61,027 nucleotides of DNA from Clostridiales bacterium. Lineage in GTDB: Bacteria; Bacillota; Clostridia; Oscillospirales; CAG-272. The stretch lies in assembly GCA_022800625.1 (NCBI GenBank), contig JAAWQR010000009.1, positions 1-61,027 on the forward strand, in the 5' to 3' direction. The position numbers and the translations under genes are program-made. The notes below the pieces were generated by a model, which saw only the letters and a program-made list of their open reading frames with translations, did no database searches and was not told the DNA's origin. Shown piece after piece: positions 44,104 to 52,653 of this stretch (positions are counted from its first letter, which is position 1; each line of letters begins with the position of its first letter).

Positions 44104-44163
44104 CACATCCCGAAACTGCATAGGATGTGCGGATAGGGAAAATGGCATAACTCGAACGCTGGT

Positions 44164-44402
44164 TTATTTGCCGTCTTTGCCTGCATTGTCCGGCTTCGAT
44201 ATTTTTCGGTAACACTCCGGACAAAGCTGACCGCAACCGCGGATATAATATTCACGCTCGTCAATGGGCGTAGCTTTGAGAACAGCGGTCTGCTCTTTGC
44301 AGCTGATACATTCTTCATAGGTTTCTTCGGCAGGAGTTTTCTTTAGGGAACAGCTCATAGGTGTACCCCCCCCCCGATTTTCCAGAACTTGCCAATATTC
44401 AT
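44164..44402 (-). CDS. Small Cys-rich protein preceded by a G10 slippage tract
   Basis: From ATG 44358 the frame encodes 64 aa: M-S-C-S-L-K-K-T-P, then C-I-S-C and R-G-C-G-Q-L-C-P-E-C-Y, a probable zinc site. An upstream ATG at 44402 with AAAGGA begins M-N-I-G-K-F-W-K-I-G and enters a run of 10 Gs. In the present sequence the frame stops at 44355-44357 after 15 codons; with 8 or 11 Gs it would fuse in frame to the 64-aa protein (79 aa). The Gs might also act as a Shine-Dalgarno for 44358. Function unknown; it sits between the TasA-like gene and a fibre gene. Confidence 0.6.
44366..44375. repeat. Poly-C/poly-G tract, 10 bp
   Basis: Ten consecutive C on the plus strand at the start of the small Cys-rich gene. 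Changing its length by one base adds or removes a fusion to the downstream frame. Confidence 0.9.
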
Positions 44403-44415
44403 ATATTTTCCTTTA

Positions 44416-44967
44416 CTAATTGAACAGTTTGTTGGGGTTATTCTTTGTCTGTACCGCATCTGCGCTCATGGAGAAGGTCAGCACAAGATTTTGTGCTTCA
44501 TTACCCGCTTCTTCCGGGAAATGAAAGTAGGCAGTCAGTTCGCGGCGCTCGTTCAGCTTGAGGACATCATTCGCCGCTCCCGCATTCTCTTTTGTTAGAT
44601 CTGAAGCTTTACCGCTGTATAATACTTTGTTCCCGTCTTTCACGGTGATCTCAAGCACATCTGCAAGACCGCCCTCGACATCCGTAAAGTACAGCTTGTA
44701 GTACACATCCCATGTGCTTTCGTTCTCAATGAAGAAATCCTTTTTTACAGTCATACCGGGTTCAAATATAAATTCGTGTTCTTCAATCACCGGTCTGCCA
44801 TCGTTGAGATTGATTCTGACTATTCCGGTGTGGAAGAGGTTATTCTCCACTGATACGGTCGCCCAAATAAGAGCGAATGTTGTGATGCAAAGGCAAATTG
44901 CAAGGACGATAACCGTCACGATGCTTGCCTTAAGTTTTTGGGATGTAGTTTTTTGATTAGTGCTCAT
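44416..44967 (-). CDS. TasA/CalY (camelysin)-like secreted protein
   Basis: The 183-aa protein has a cytoplasmic head, an N-terminal hydrophobic helix (about 15-38, A-S-I-V-T-V-I-V-L-A-I-C-L-C), then W-A-T-V-S-V-E-N-N-L and a beta-rich domain with F-E-P-G-M-T-V-K-K-D-F-F-I-E-N-E-S-T-W-D-V-Y-Y-K-L, the pattern of TasA/camelysin beta-sandwich subunits. The start at 44967 overlaps the upstream gene by 11 bp, with AGGAGT upstream. Probable fibre subunit or minor component. Confidence 0.75.
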   Translation of the reverse strand: MSTNQKTTSQKLKASIVTVIVLAICLCITTFALIWATVSVENNLFHTGIVRINLNDGRPVIEEHEFIFEPGMTVKKDFFIENESTWDVYYKLYFTDVEGGLADVLEITVKDGNKVLYSGKASDLTKENAGAANDVLKLNERRELTAYFHFPEEAGNEAQNLVLTFSMSADAVQTKNNPNKLFN

Positions 44968-45835
44968 CGACCGACTCCTTTCTGCGCATTGCAAGAAGTA
45001 TGATCAGCACGAAAAGTGAACCGACAGCAAGTGCAAACCACAAATAGATGTACAAATCATCCCCGGTCTGTGGAGAGTCAAGATTTTCTGCTTCCTCCAC
45101 CCACCAGCGTAAGTCGGCAATCAGCTCCTTGTCCTGATACTCATTGCCAACGCTTGTATCAAGATACGCTGAGATCTCATAGTACAGCTCGCTCTGCTTT
45201 TTTTCGGTTGTATACAGTTCATAGTTCAGCGATTTCGGCATATCCCGCATCAACCCATCGTACAAGATCTCGTCTGTGTGGAGCAGACGAATCTTTACTT
45301 TCAAAACCTCGGCGAGCTTCTCATATCCCGGACGGATATCCGCATGGCAGCGAACAACAATATCGCCCTTATAGGAAACCTTGACGCAATAATACTTTGT
45401 CTCTCTGTCACCGGGAAACATATTGGTTACCTGAAAGGGCGTGTTGTCCTCCGACTTTCTGTTATGTAAAGCAATAGCACTTGCTTTTGTTCCGCTTACC
45501 GAGGTTGTTCCTGTCGTTTCAGAGTCAGTGGATTCCGGCGCAGATTCGGATGCAGAGGTAGTTTCCGATTGATCGGGAGATGTGGATGTATTAAGCTCAC
45601 TTATTGTTTCGCCGTTTGCAGTGTTCGCAGATTCAGCAGAATCGGAATTAGTTTCCGTAACGAAACTGTCTTCGCCGTCCGGTGTAATAACATTACCGGG
45701 GACATCAACGGTTGTCGGCTCTGTTTGTACGAAATGTTTATAAAGAAGCGTTCCGGTTAACGCTGCCCCGCTGAGACAGATTAAAACAACCAATATGACA
45801 ATGACGACTTTTAATTTTCTGTTTTTTCGCTCCAT
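44957..45835 (-). CDS. Sortase-type anchored surface protein of the fibre locus
   Basis: The 292-aa protein has an N-terminal membrane helix (about 8-30), a Ser/Thr/Glu-rich low-complexity stalk (about 40-120), a TasA-like beta-domain (about 125-250; C-V-K-V-S-Y-K-G-D-I-V-V, L-Y-Y-E-I-S-A-Y-L-D) and a C-terminal S-P-Q-T-G-D motif followed by a hydrophobic helix and R-R-K-E, a sortase-like wall-sorting signal. It is the first gene of the operon. No sortase gene is in the window. Possible role: base or anchor of the fibre, like TapA (inference). Confidence 0.78.
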   Translation of the reverse strand: MERKNRKLKVVIVILVVLICLSGAALTGTLLYKHFVQTEPTTVDVPGNVITPDGEDSFVTETNSDSAESANTANGETISELNTSTSPDQSETTSASESAPESTDSETTGTTSVSGTKASAIALHNRKSEDNTPFQVTNMFPGDRETKYYCVKVSYKGDIVVRCHADIRPGYEKLAEVLKVKIRLLHTDEILYDGLMRDMPKSLNYELYTTEKKQSELYYEISAYLDTSVGNEYQDKELIADLRWWVEEAENLDSPQTGDDLYIYLWFALAVGSLFVLIILLAMRRKESVDEH

Positions 45836-45983
45836 ATTCTTGACAACAACTCCTTTCCTATGGTACGATATCAGTGTTTTTATTTATGTTCAGCTCCGAT
45901 ATTTGGATTTAGCAGGAGCGTTTAACAACATAATTCTAATTATGACGTCAGTAGTAATAAGAATCTTTATTTTATACACATTG

Positions 45984-46012
45984 ATTATAGCATGTATGAA
46001 GACATTTTTCAA
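45984..46012 (-). promoter_or_regulatory. Promoter of the fibre locus
   Basis: TTGAAA (46007-46012) and TATAAT (45984-45989) on the minus strand, 17-bp spacing, about 150 bp before the first fibre gene at 45835. Confidence 0.75.
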
Positions 46013-46465
46013 TATGACACGCAATAAAAGTCAAAAAAAGATTAATAAATGTTAGATTTTAACAAATAAATATATGCAAACCAAGCCGAAAAAATACCAA
46101 ATTTCCACATGCTTGGTTTTGTACGCCCTAATTCACTAAATATTTTAGGATACAACCGCAGAATTATATGTTTTTTCTGTTTCAGCATCCTTTTTTATTT
46201 ATTTGTTATATCCGTCTGACGACATGATCAAAATTATGTTGTGAGTAGTTTTTATACCTTTTCGAGGAATGGTGTTTTTTATACTGCATCTTATGCTTCT
46301 TGCCGAGCGGTTTATCCGTCGGGAATTGACGCGGGTACTAAAGGATTCACCATTTTTTGCTCCATAGTTTTACTTGTGTATTTTGAAAAGCAGACTGCTC
46401 TTACCGCACTTTGATAAGGCGTCCTGTTTTCATATCAACAAATTGTTTTTTCTCAGACAAAAAAT
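46013..46465. other. Gene-free stretch between YedK gene and fibre locus
   Basis: No gene is seen. A 9-bp inverted repeat AAACCAAGC/GCTTGGTTT lies around 46080-46112. A short minus-strand frame near 46390-46450 encodes K-Q-F-V-D-M-K-T-G-R-L-I-K-V-R and stop, which might be a gene tail, but nothing around it supports this. Confidence 0.4.
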
Positions 46466-46495
46466 CCCATGATCAGATTTAAACCTAATCATGGG
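46466..46495 (-). terminator. Terminator of the YedK gene
   Basis: CCCATGAT/ATCATGGG stem followed on the minus strand by ATTTTTTG, about 22 bp after the YedK stop. Confidence 0.75.
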
Positions 46496-46516
46496 TAAAT
46501 TATATTTATCCTGATG

Positions 46517-47083
46517 TTATTCCGTTCGTACAAGCTGCGGCATGTCGCCGTGCAGATAATCAATCGCCGCGTTGGTGTCAGTTACCCACATTTGCAGTTT
46601 GTCTCTCGGCAGAATGACCGGCATTCGATGATGCACATCCTTCATGGAATCGTTGGCGGCTGTTGTGAGAATTACATATTTACGTATTCCGTCATACTCC
46701 TTACTGATCCCAGCCATATAAAGTGTCTGTTCATCGGGCAGGCGAAATAAGTATTTTCGCTTTTGTTCATCCCATTCGTAAAATCCCGTACTCGGTACAA
46801 TACATCGGCTCGTAAAAAGACTTTGACGGAATGTTTTCTTTTCCTCTGCTGTTTCAGCCCGAGCGTTTATTATTACTCCGCTGCCTGTATATTTCGGAAA
46901 TCCCCATACAAGCAGTTCGGGAGTCAAGTCTGATCCGTCCGCTGTCAGTATCGGAACTGTGTTAGTCGGGAAAATCTCGCCTGTTCGTATCGGCTGATTT
47001 GGATATCGCTGATTCACTTCTGTCATGATCTGATGTATCTCCGCATTGTCCTGATCGTCAAATAAAGAATATCTCCCGCACAT
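46517..47083 (-). CDS. SOS response-associated peptidase (YedK/HMCES family)
   Basis: HMCES/YedK enzymes form covalent crosslinks with abasic sites in single-stranded DNA using Cys2. The 188-aa product starts M-C-G-R-Y-S-L-F (Cys2 intact) and has R-A-E-T, the Y-E-W-D catalytic segment (in S-T-G-F-Y-E-W-D) and H-H-R-M-P-V-I-L near the end. The start at 47083 is fixed by M-C-G-R; a longer in-frame start would destroy the N-terminal Cys. It is directly downstream of copy C of the intercistronic element. Confidence 0.93.
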   Translation of the reverse strand: MCGRYSLFDDQDNAEIHQIMTEVNQRYPNQPIRTGEIFPTNTVPILTADGSDLTPELLVWGFPKYTGSGVIINARAETAEEKKTFRQSLFTSRCIVPSTGFYEWDEQKRKYLFRLPDEQTLYMAGISKEYDGIRKYVILTTAANDSMKDVHHRMPVILPRDKLQMWVTDTNAAIDYLHGDMPQLVRTE

Positions 47084-47196
47084 AATTATGACCGCACCTT
47101 TCATTGGATTTAGTGCTGCGCCGAAGTGTCAGCGCGAGGAACAAATGGGTCTGAAATAAGCTTACTCACGATTTCGGCAGCCATTATACTTCAGAC
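47084..47196 (-). repeat. Intercistronic element, diverged copy C
   Basis: Read on the minus strand it opens with GTCTGA (TGA is the stop of the gene upstream), has a GTCTGAA/TTCAGAC stem, CCATTTGTTCC similar to GATTTGTGCC in copy A, a GCGC/GCGC stem, and ends in AAAGGTGCGGTCATAATT before the YedK ATG. It lacks the two inner hairpins of copies A and B and is 113 nt long. Confidence 0.6.
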
Positions 47197-47430
47197 TTTT
47201 GCCTCCACAAACCATTTCGGTTCTTCATAGAATAGATAGCTTTGTTTGCCGTTTATACTGATCGTATACCTTATTCCCATGCCGCCTGCTTTCAGAGAAG
47301 CCGCGCGCCGTACATCCAGCACACGGTCAATCTCATAAACCGTTCCGTCCTCCCACAAAAGAGACAGCGGCGTTATTTTTCCCTCAGTATCGAACCTTGC
47401 CGTTACTTCCACAAATACTTTTCTTGCCAT
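47191..47430 (-). CDS. Small DUF6504-like protein
   Basis: The 79-aa product (M-A-R-K-V-F-V-E-V-T-A-R-F-D) has G-T-V-Y-E-I-D-R-V-L, Y-T-I-S-I-N-G-K and a final K-W-F-V-E-A, a layout like DUF6504 proteins encoded near DinB. The ATG at 47430 follows GAGGTG by 5 nt. Its stop is the first part of copy C. It is divergent from yyaL and shares with it a 70-bp region that contains a 15-bp palindrome. Confidence 0.55.
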   Translation of the reverse strand: MARKVFVEVTARFDTEGKITPLSLLWEDGTVYEIDRVLDVRRAASLKAGGMGIRYTISINGKQSYLFYEEPKWFVEAKV

Positions 47431-47441
47431 ACGCACACCTC

Positions 47442-47456
47442 AATACAAATAGTATT
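47442..47456. promoter_or_regulatory. 15-bp palindrome in the divergent intergenic region
   Basis: Perfect inverted repeat AATAC-AAATA-GTATT between the divergent 47191-47430 and yyaL genes. It is not a LexA consensus. It may be the operator of an unknown regulator. Confidence 0.4.
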
Positions 47457-47502
47457 CCGCTTTTTGGACACACTATTCCATATAAAGAAACGAGGTGTTT
47501 GA

Positions 47503-49494
47503 ATGTCAAACAGACTTGCAAATGAAAAGTCACCGTATCTCTTGCAGCATAAGGATAACCCTGTGAATTGGTATTCTTGGGGCAGCGACGCTTTTAAAAA
47601 GGCAAAAAATGAAGATAAGCCGATCTTCTTGAGTATCGGTTATTCCACCTGCCACTGGTGTCATGTGATGGCACACGAATCCTTTGAAGATAACGAAATT
47701 GCTGAATTACTTGATGATTATGTTTGTATCAAAGTTGACCGTGAAGAGCGGCCGGATATTGATTCGGTCTATATGACAGTCTGTCAGGCGCTGACAGGAT
47801 CGGGGGGCTGGCCTCTCACAATTTTCATGACGCCTGAGCAGAAACCGTTTTTTGCCGGAACCTATTTCCCGAAAACGAACAGATACGGCAGGCATGGACT
47901 TGTCGATCTGCTTCGTCAGATATCATATCTTTGGAGAGAAGAACGAGATAAACTTCTAAAATCAAGTGAAAAAATCACATCTGTACTAATGCAGAGTCGC
48001 TCTTCGGAGTCGGGCGAGCTTGACAAATCTATTCTGCTCCGAGGGTATAGCTTGCTCTCAAAGTCATTTGATTCCGATTGGGGAGGGTTCGGTACAGCTC
48101 CGAAATTTCCGACTCCGCATAACCTGCTCTTTTTGATGCGGATGTATGAAGCTGAGAATAAATCGGAATATCTGCAAATAGTTGAAACCACCTTGAAAGC
48201 AATGGCTGACGGCGGTATATTCGATCACATCGGCGGCGGATTCTCCCGCTATTCAACCGATAAAAAGTGGCTTGTACCCCACTTTGAAAAAATGCTATAT
48301 GACAATGCGCTTCTTATTTTAGCTTATCTTGAAGCATTTCAACTTACAAAAAATTCGTTTTATACCGATGTTGCAATGCGAACTGCCGATTATATTTTGA
48401 ATGAGCTGACAAATCAGGAAGGAGGATTTTTTTGCGGACAGGACGCGGACAGTGACGGTATTGAGGGGAAATATTATGTTTTCACTCCCGATGAGGTATT
48501 AAGAGTACTCGGTGAACAAGACGGAATGAAATTCTGTACCGAATATGATATTACAGAACGCGGCAATTTTGAAGGAAAGAGTATTCCCAACCGGATCGGT
48601 AAAGAAGATAAACCGTGGGGCGCGGACGATCCGCGTTTGAAACGGCTTTGTGAATACAGAAAAACAAGAACACACCTTCATCTTGACAATAAAATTCTTC
48701 TGTCATGGAACGCATGGGCGATTATTGCAATGTCAAGAGCCGGATTGATTCTTGATAATTCACGGTATACGAATTCTGCGGCAAGAGCTCAAAAATTTAT
48801 CCGTGAAAAAATGACAGATGAAAACGATCGGCTTTTTATTAGATATTGTGACGGAGAGACAGCTCATAACGGTCAGCTTGACGATTACGCCGTATATGCG
48901 CTTGCCTTAATCGAGTTATATCGATCCACATTTGAGATCGGTTATTTGAATGAGGCAACACTTCGGGCAAAGCAGATGATAGATCTGTTTGAAGATGCGG
49001 AATTCGGCGGATATTATCTGACCGCTCATGACGCTGAAACACTGATTACACGACCCAAGGAAACCTACGACGGAGCGATCCCATCGGGAAACTCTGTAGC
49101 TGAGATTGTATTGGAAGAGCTTGCATCACTCACAGGTGAAACGGTGTTTCGTGAAGCGGCAGAACGTCAGCATCGGTTTATGGCGGGACAGATCAGAGAA
49201 TATCCGTCAGCGCATTGCTTCTCAATGACAGCGGTGTCTAAAGCACTTTATCCGCACAAGGAGCTTATTTGTACTGGACTTGAAGTACCGAAAGAGCTTT
49301 ATACCTACTTGCGGGAATACCCAGCGAACAACCTGAGCATATTGTTCAAGTCAGAGAAGAATGCAAAAGAATTATCAGAGACCGCGCCGTTTACAGCCGA
49401 TTATCCGGTATCCGAAAATACAGTATGGTATCTTTGTGAAAACGGAAGCTGTCATTCGCCGCAGACATATTTCGGTAAACTGAATTTAGGATGA
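47503..49494 (+). CDS. yyaL: Thioredoxin-domain protein YyaL/SSP411 family (DUF255)
   Basis: The 663-aa protein has the N-terminal thioredoxin-like module (1-165) with S-T-C-H-W-C-H-V, and a C-terminal (alpha/alpha)6-barrel domain like that of N-acylglucosamine 2-epimerases and family 88 glycoside hydrolases ([12 protein letters not shown] and D-N-A-L-L-I-L-A-Y). Biochemical function in bacteria is unclear. GAGGTG lies upstream. Confidence 0.92.
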   Translation: MSNRLANEKSPYLLQHKDNPVNWYSWGSDAFKKAKNEDKPIFLSIGYSTCHWCHVMAHESFEDNEIAELLDDYVCIKVDREERPDIDSVYMTVCQALTGSGGWPLTIFMTPEQKPFFAGTYFPKTNRYGRHGLVDLLRQISYLWREERDKLLKSSEKITSVLMQSRSSESGELDKSILLRGYSLLSKSFDSDWGGFGTAPKFPTPHNLLFLMRMYEAENKSEYLQIVETTLKAMADGGIFDHIGGGFSRYSTDKKWLVPHFEKMLYDNALLILAYLEAFQLTKNSFYTDVAMRTADYILNELTNQEGGFFCGQDADSDGIEGKYYVFTPDEVLRVLGEQDGMKFCTEYDITERGNFEGKSIPNRIGKEDKPWGADDPRLKRLCEYRKTRTHLHLDNKILLSWNAWAIIAMSRAGLILDNSRYTNSAARAQKFIREKMTDENDRLFIRYCDGETAHNGQLDDYAVYALALIELYRSTFEIGYLNEATLRAKQMIDLFEDAEFGGYYLTAHDAETLITRPKETYDGAIPSGNSVAEIVLEELASLTGETVFREAAERQHRFMAGQIREYPSAHCFSMTAVSKALYPHKELICTGLEVPKELYTYLREYPANNLSILFKSEKNAKELSETAPFTADYPVSENTVWYLCENGSCHSPQTYFGKLNLG

Positions 49495-49571
49495 CCTGCC
49501 TGTTCGTTTGTCGGATAAATCTCTTAAATTAAGAAATAATAATAACTGATTACAAATTTGGAGGATTCATT

Positions 49572-50030
49572 ATGTTTGATCTCAGACCTTACCGCAAGAA
49601 TAACAACGCGATGTCATATAATCCCTTCCGAGAAATGGAAGGGTTTGAAAAAAGATTCTTTAACGCTCCTTTTTCATCCTTTTGGGGAAACGGAGATATT
49701 GCCGAATTTAAAACGGATATTTCCGATCAGGGACAAAATTATCTGTTGGAAGCTGACCTGCCCGGATTTGATAAAAAGGATATTCATCTTGATATTACAA
49801 ACAACACTCTGACAATCAACGCGGAACGGCGTTCCGAGCATGATGAGAAGGATGAGAACAACAAATATATTCGTATAGAGCGATCTTACGGAAAATACAG
49901 CCGTCAGTTTGATATATCGTCGATTGATTCAGATAAAATCACGGCAAAGTATGATAACGGAGTTTTGAAGCTGACCCTGCCGAAGAAGCAAGAAGTTCTT
50001 CCCGAAACCAAACACTTGGAAATTGAGTAA
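49572..50030 (+). CDS. Hsp20/alpha-crystallin small heat shock protein
   Basis: This 152-aa ATP-independent chaperone has the alpha-crystallin domain (about 45-140): E-A-D-L-P-G-F-D-K-K-D-I-H-L, N-T-L-T-I-N-A-E-R and G-V-L-K-L-T-L-P-K-K near the end, where the conserved core is G-V-L-x-L-T-L-P. GGAGGA lies about 7 nt upstream. It is flanked by a terminator. Confidence 0.92.
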   Translation: MFDLRPYRKNNNAMSYNPFREMEGFEKRFFNAPFSSFWGNGDIAEFKTDISDQGQNYLLEADLPGFDKKDIHLDITNNTLTINAERRSEHDEKDENNKYIRIERSYGKYSRQFDISSIDSDKITAKYDNGVLKLTLPKKQEVLPETKHLEIE

Positions 50031-50047
50031 GATACCCGAATAATACA

Positions 50048-50096
50048 AAAACATTGTCAGGAATTCATAAGAGTTCCAATGACAATGTTTTTTGTT
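50048..50096. terminator. Terminator between Hsp20 gene and tspO
   Basis: ACATTGTCA/TGACAATGT stem with further GGAATTC-type pairing inside, followed by TTTTTT on the plus strand. It serves the Hsp20 gene and possibly the convergent tspO. Confidence 0.8.
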
Positions 50097-50557
50097 CAGT
50101 TGAGAAGATAAATGTAAAAGTTAAGATATCCGGCAAATGTAACCCACAGTAAATAAGGAAGCAGCAAATATCCCGCCGGCTCGGATATTCCGAAAAACAT
50201 GATCATTGTTATAAAAATAAGAATCCATAATATTATAAGCCAGATAAATGAAAATAAATATGCCTCAAGATTAAAGAATATGATAGACCAAAAGAAGTTA
50301 AATACAAGCTGTATTCCATATACAGTCAAAGCAGAGCGATTTGTTTTTTCAGATGTAAGAACAAGGTATGAAGCGATTCCCATTAGAATGTATAAAATTG
50401 TCCACACTATCGGGAACAGCCATCCCGGAGGAGACAGCGTCGGTTTATTAAGAGACTGAAAGATTTCCATACTGCCTCGCGTTAAAAGAGCGGACAGCCC
50501 GCCCACCGCAAGCGGAATTGCAATACATAAAATCAATTTTTTCCACTGTATTTTCAA
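50096..50557 (-). CDS. tspO: TspO/MBR-family tryptophan-rich sensory protein
   Basis: This 153-aa protein has five predicted membrane helices and the family N-terminus G-G-L-S-A-L-L-T-R-G followed by P-T-L-S-P-P-G-W-L-F-P-I-V-W-T-I-L-Y. TspO proteins bind porphyrins; the physiological role is debated. The start is TTG at 50557 with AGAGGTG upstream. Confidence 0.92.
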   Translation of the reverse strand: MKIQWKKLILCIAIPLAVGGLSALLTRGSMEIFQSLNKPTLSPPGWLFPIVWTILYILMGIASYLVLTSEKTNRSALTVYGIQLVFNFFWSIIFFNLEAYLFSFIWLIILWILIFITMIMFFGISEPAGYLLLPYLLWVTFAGYLNFYIYLLN

Positions 50558-50607
50558 ATAATCACCTCTTTCAAATCAGTATATGATATTAGTTGTTCCT
50601 ATATACA

Positions 50608-51852
50608 CTAAGTTTTGAAAAAGGATTCGGGATGGATCACATGATCCTCTTTGGGATTGAGTGATGAGAGCTGACTGTCGGAAAGCAGCAGTCCGTTTTG
50701 AATCGAAAAGTGACCGAATCGGCTGCGGATGGTGTCTACCGTACTTTCTAATGTTTCTCTCTTCTGAATATCTGAAATCTCCGGCAGAAGTGACAACTGT
50801 TCGCTCTCGTTCAGCGACAGCTTGCAGGCTCGGACGCTGAGTGAGCGCACAGGCTTTCCCGAAGTGTGATTGTGTTTATACAGCTCAAACGATTTTTCGA
50901 GAAGTGATCTTGCAGTACGGTTGGGATAGTACAGCCTGCCCTGTCTTTCATAGCTGTGCAGTTCATTGTCCCGTACACCGATCTGTACAGTATTGCAGAC
51001 AAAGCCGTACTCCCGCATCCGTGCAGATACGCTTTCGCACAATACCATAAGTGTAATACGGATATCCTCATCGGTAACAAGATCACGGGGAGCAGTCGTG
51101 CTGTTGCCGATGGATTTAATGAGAGACTTCGCTCCTATATTTGATACCGGAGAAGTGTCAAGACCGTTTGCGAACATCCACAGCATGATTCCGTTCTGTC
51201 CGAGCAGTATTTTCAGAAAATTCTGATCTGCCTGCGCGAGATCGCCGATGGTTTTGATCCCGTACAGCTTCAATTTTTTATGCGTCGCCCGTCCTACATA
51301 GAGAATATCGTTTACCGACAACGGCCATACAATTTCACGGAATCGGTCACTTGTAATAACGGTGGTCGCGTCCGGCTTTTTCATATCGCTGCCGAGTTTG
51401 GCAAAAATTTTATTGTAACTGACTCCCACCGAAGCGGTTACGCCAAGCTCGAATTTGATTCTCTCTCGCAGTTTATCCGCAATCGCCTTTCCGCCACCGA
51501 ACAGATGCGTGCTGCCTGTTACATCCAGCCAGCACTCGTCAAGACCGAAAGGCTCTACCTGATCGGTGTATTCGCTGTAAATCTCCCGCGCAATCTGAGA
51601 ATATTTCATATACAGGTCATAGTGAGGAGGCACGAATACAATATCAGGACATTTTTCCTTTGCCATCCACAGCGGATTTCCCGTTGCAACGCCGCAGGCT
51701 TTGGCGGCGTAGTTTTTCGCAAGTACGATTCCGTGGCGTGCTTCGGGATTGCCGGAAACGGCGACAGGCTTTCCTCGAAGCGCGGGATTATATAAACACT
51801 CCACCGAAGCATAAAAGTTATTCAGATCCGAATGCAGTATGACTCTTTCCAT
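50608..51852 (-). CDS. dinB: DNA polymerase IV (Y-family)
   Basis: This error-prone translesion polymerase has 414 aa. It has the palm motif H-S-D-L-N-N-F-Y-A-S-V-E (catalytic Asp), G-L-D-E-C-W-L-D-V-T (catalytic Asp-Glu), the fingers segment, and a C-terminal little-finger domain. Immediately upstream on the minus strand lies GAACAAATGTTT, a LexA-like box (51874-51885), plus GGAGAGG before the ATG. Likely SOS-induced. Confidence 0.94.
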   Translation of the reverse strand: MERVILHSDLNNFYASVECLYNPALRGKPVAVSGNPEARHGIVLAKNYAAKACGVATGNPLWMAKEKCPDIVFVPPHYDLYMKYSQIAREIYSEYTDQVEPFGLDECWLDVTGSTHLFGGGKAIADKLRERIKFELGVTASVGVSYNKIFAKLGSDMKKPDATTVITSDRFREIVWPLSVNDILYVGRATHKKLKLYGIKTIGDLAQADQNFLKILLGQNGIMLWMFANGLDTSPVSNIGAKSLIKSIGNSTTAPRDLVTDEDIRITLMVLCESVSARMREYGFVCNTVQIGVRDNELHSYERQGRLYYPNRTARSLLEKSFELYKHNHTSGKPVRSLSVRACKLSLNESEQLSLLPEISDIQKRETLESTVDTIRSRFGHFSIQNGLLLSDSQLSSLNPKEDHVIHPESFFKT

Positions 51853-51873
51853 AAACCTCTCCGAAGCATCTCA

Positions 51874-51900
51874 GAACAAATGTTTTATATCTCAATTATA
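51874..51900 (-). promoter_or_regulatory. dinB promoter (-10) and LexA-like box
   Basis: TATAAT on the minus strand at 51895-51900. GAAC-AAAT-GTTT at 51874-51885 closely matches the Bacillota LexA box GAACATATGTTC and would overlap the transcription start. The -35 is weak. Confidence 0.55.
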
Positions 51901-51977
51901 CTACATTTCACGGATTTATTCTATCGGTAAGTCTTGGAAGGATTACATGCTTTTTAACCCATGCGCCTGCTTTCTTA

Positions 51978-52640
51978 TTACAATACCATGTGGTTTTTTA
52001 AGAACACTGTTAATTTGTCAAACGGAATAATGTCTGTTTTATCATATAAATCCGTGTGAACGGCTTCCGGGATAATCAGCAGTTCTTTGTTGTCCGAATA
52101 CTTGCTATCCTTTGTCATGTTTGCAAAAGAGTCACGGCTGAAATAGCAGGAGTGTGCCTTTTCACCGTGTATTAGCAGAACGGCAGAACGAATTTCATTT
52201 GCGTAGTGCAAAATCGGCATATTCAGGAACGATAGCGATGAGGTGATGTTCCGGCCGCCGTTAGAGTTTAAGCTCCTTTCGTGATAACCGCGCTTTGTCT
52301 TATAGTAGTCGGAGTAATCCTTGACAAAGGACGGTGCGTCATCGGGCAAAGGATCATATTGCCATACCGCCCCAGCAGCAGATACCGATAATGCCTATTC
52401 TTTCGGGATCAACATCTTCCTGAACGGAAAGGAAATCTACCGCAGCGCAAAAGTCCTCGGTATTGATTTCGGGAGAAGCAACATAGCGGGGTTCTCCGCC
52501 GCTTTCCCCTGTAAAAGACTGATCAAAGGCGATTGTCAAAAATCCTCTTTCATCCATTGTCTGTGCGTACAGTCCCGATGATTGCTCTTTGACTGCGCCG
52601 AACGTGCCGATGACTGCGAGAACCGGCAGTTTACCGTATT
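51978..52640 (-). pseudogene. Decayed alpha/beta hydrolase
   Basis: Fragments of one protein lie in different frames on the minus strand: G-K-L-P-V-L-A-V-I-G, then G-A-V-K-E-Q-S-S-G-L-Y-A-Q-T, then M-D-E-R-G-F-L-T-I-A-F-D (52354-52557, with G-I-C-C-W-G-G near the nucleophile elbow, where a Ser or Cys is expected in G-x-x-x-G), and then in another frame F-V-K-D-Y-S-D-Y-Y-K and L-L-I-H-G-E-K-A-H-S (51978-52349). The central part that should follow the elbow is deleted, and the N-terminus is lost. The gene is a non-functional remnant. Confidence 0.75.
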
Positions 52641-52653
52641 TCTATGCCCTTAT

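Noticed and set aside
46390..46450. Short minus-strand tail (K-Q-F-V-D-M-K-T-G-R) as a gene remnant
   Set aside because: The run is too short to assign to any family.
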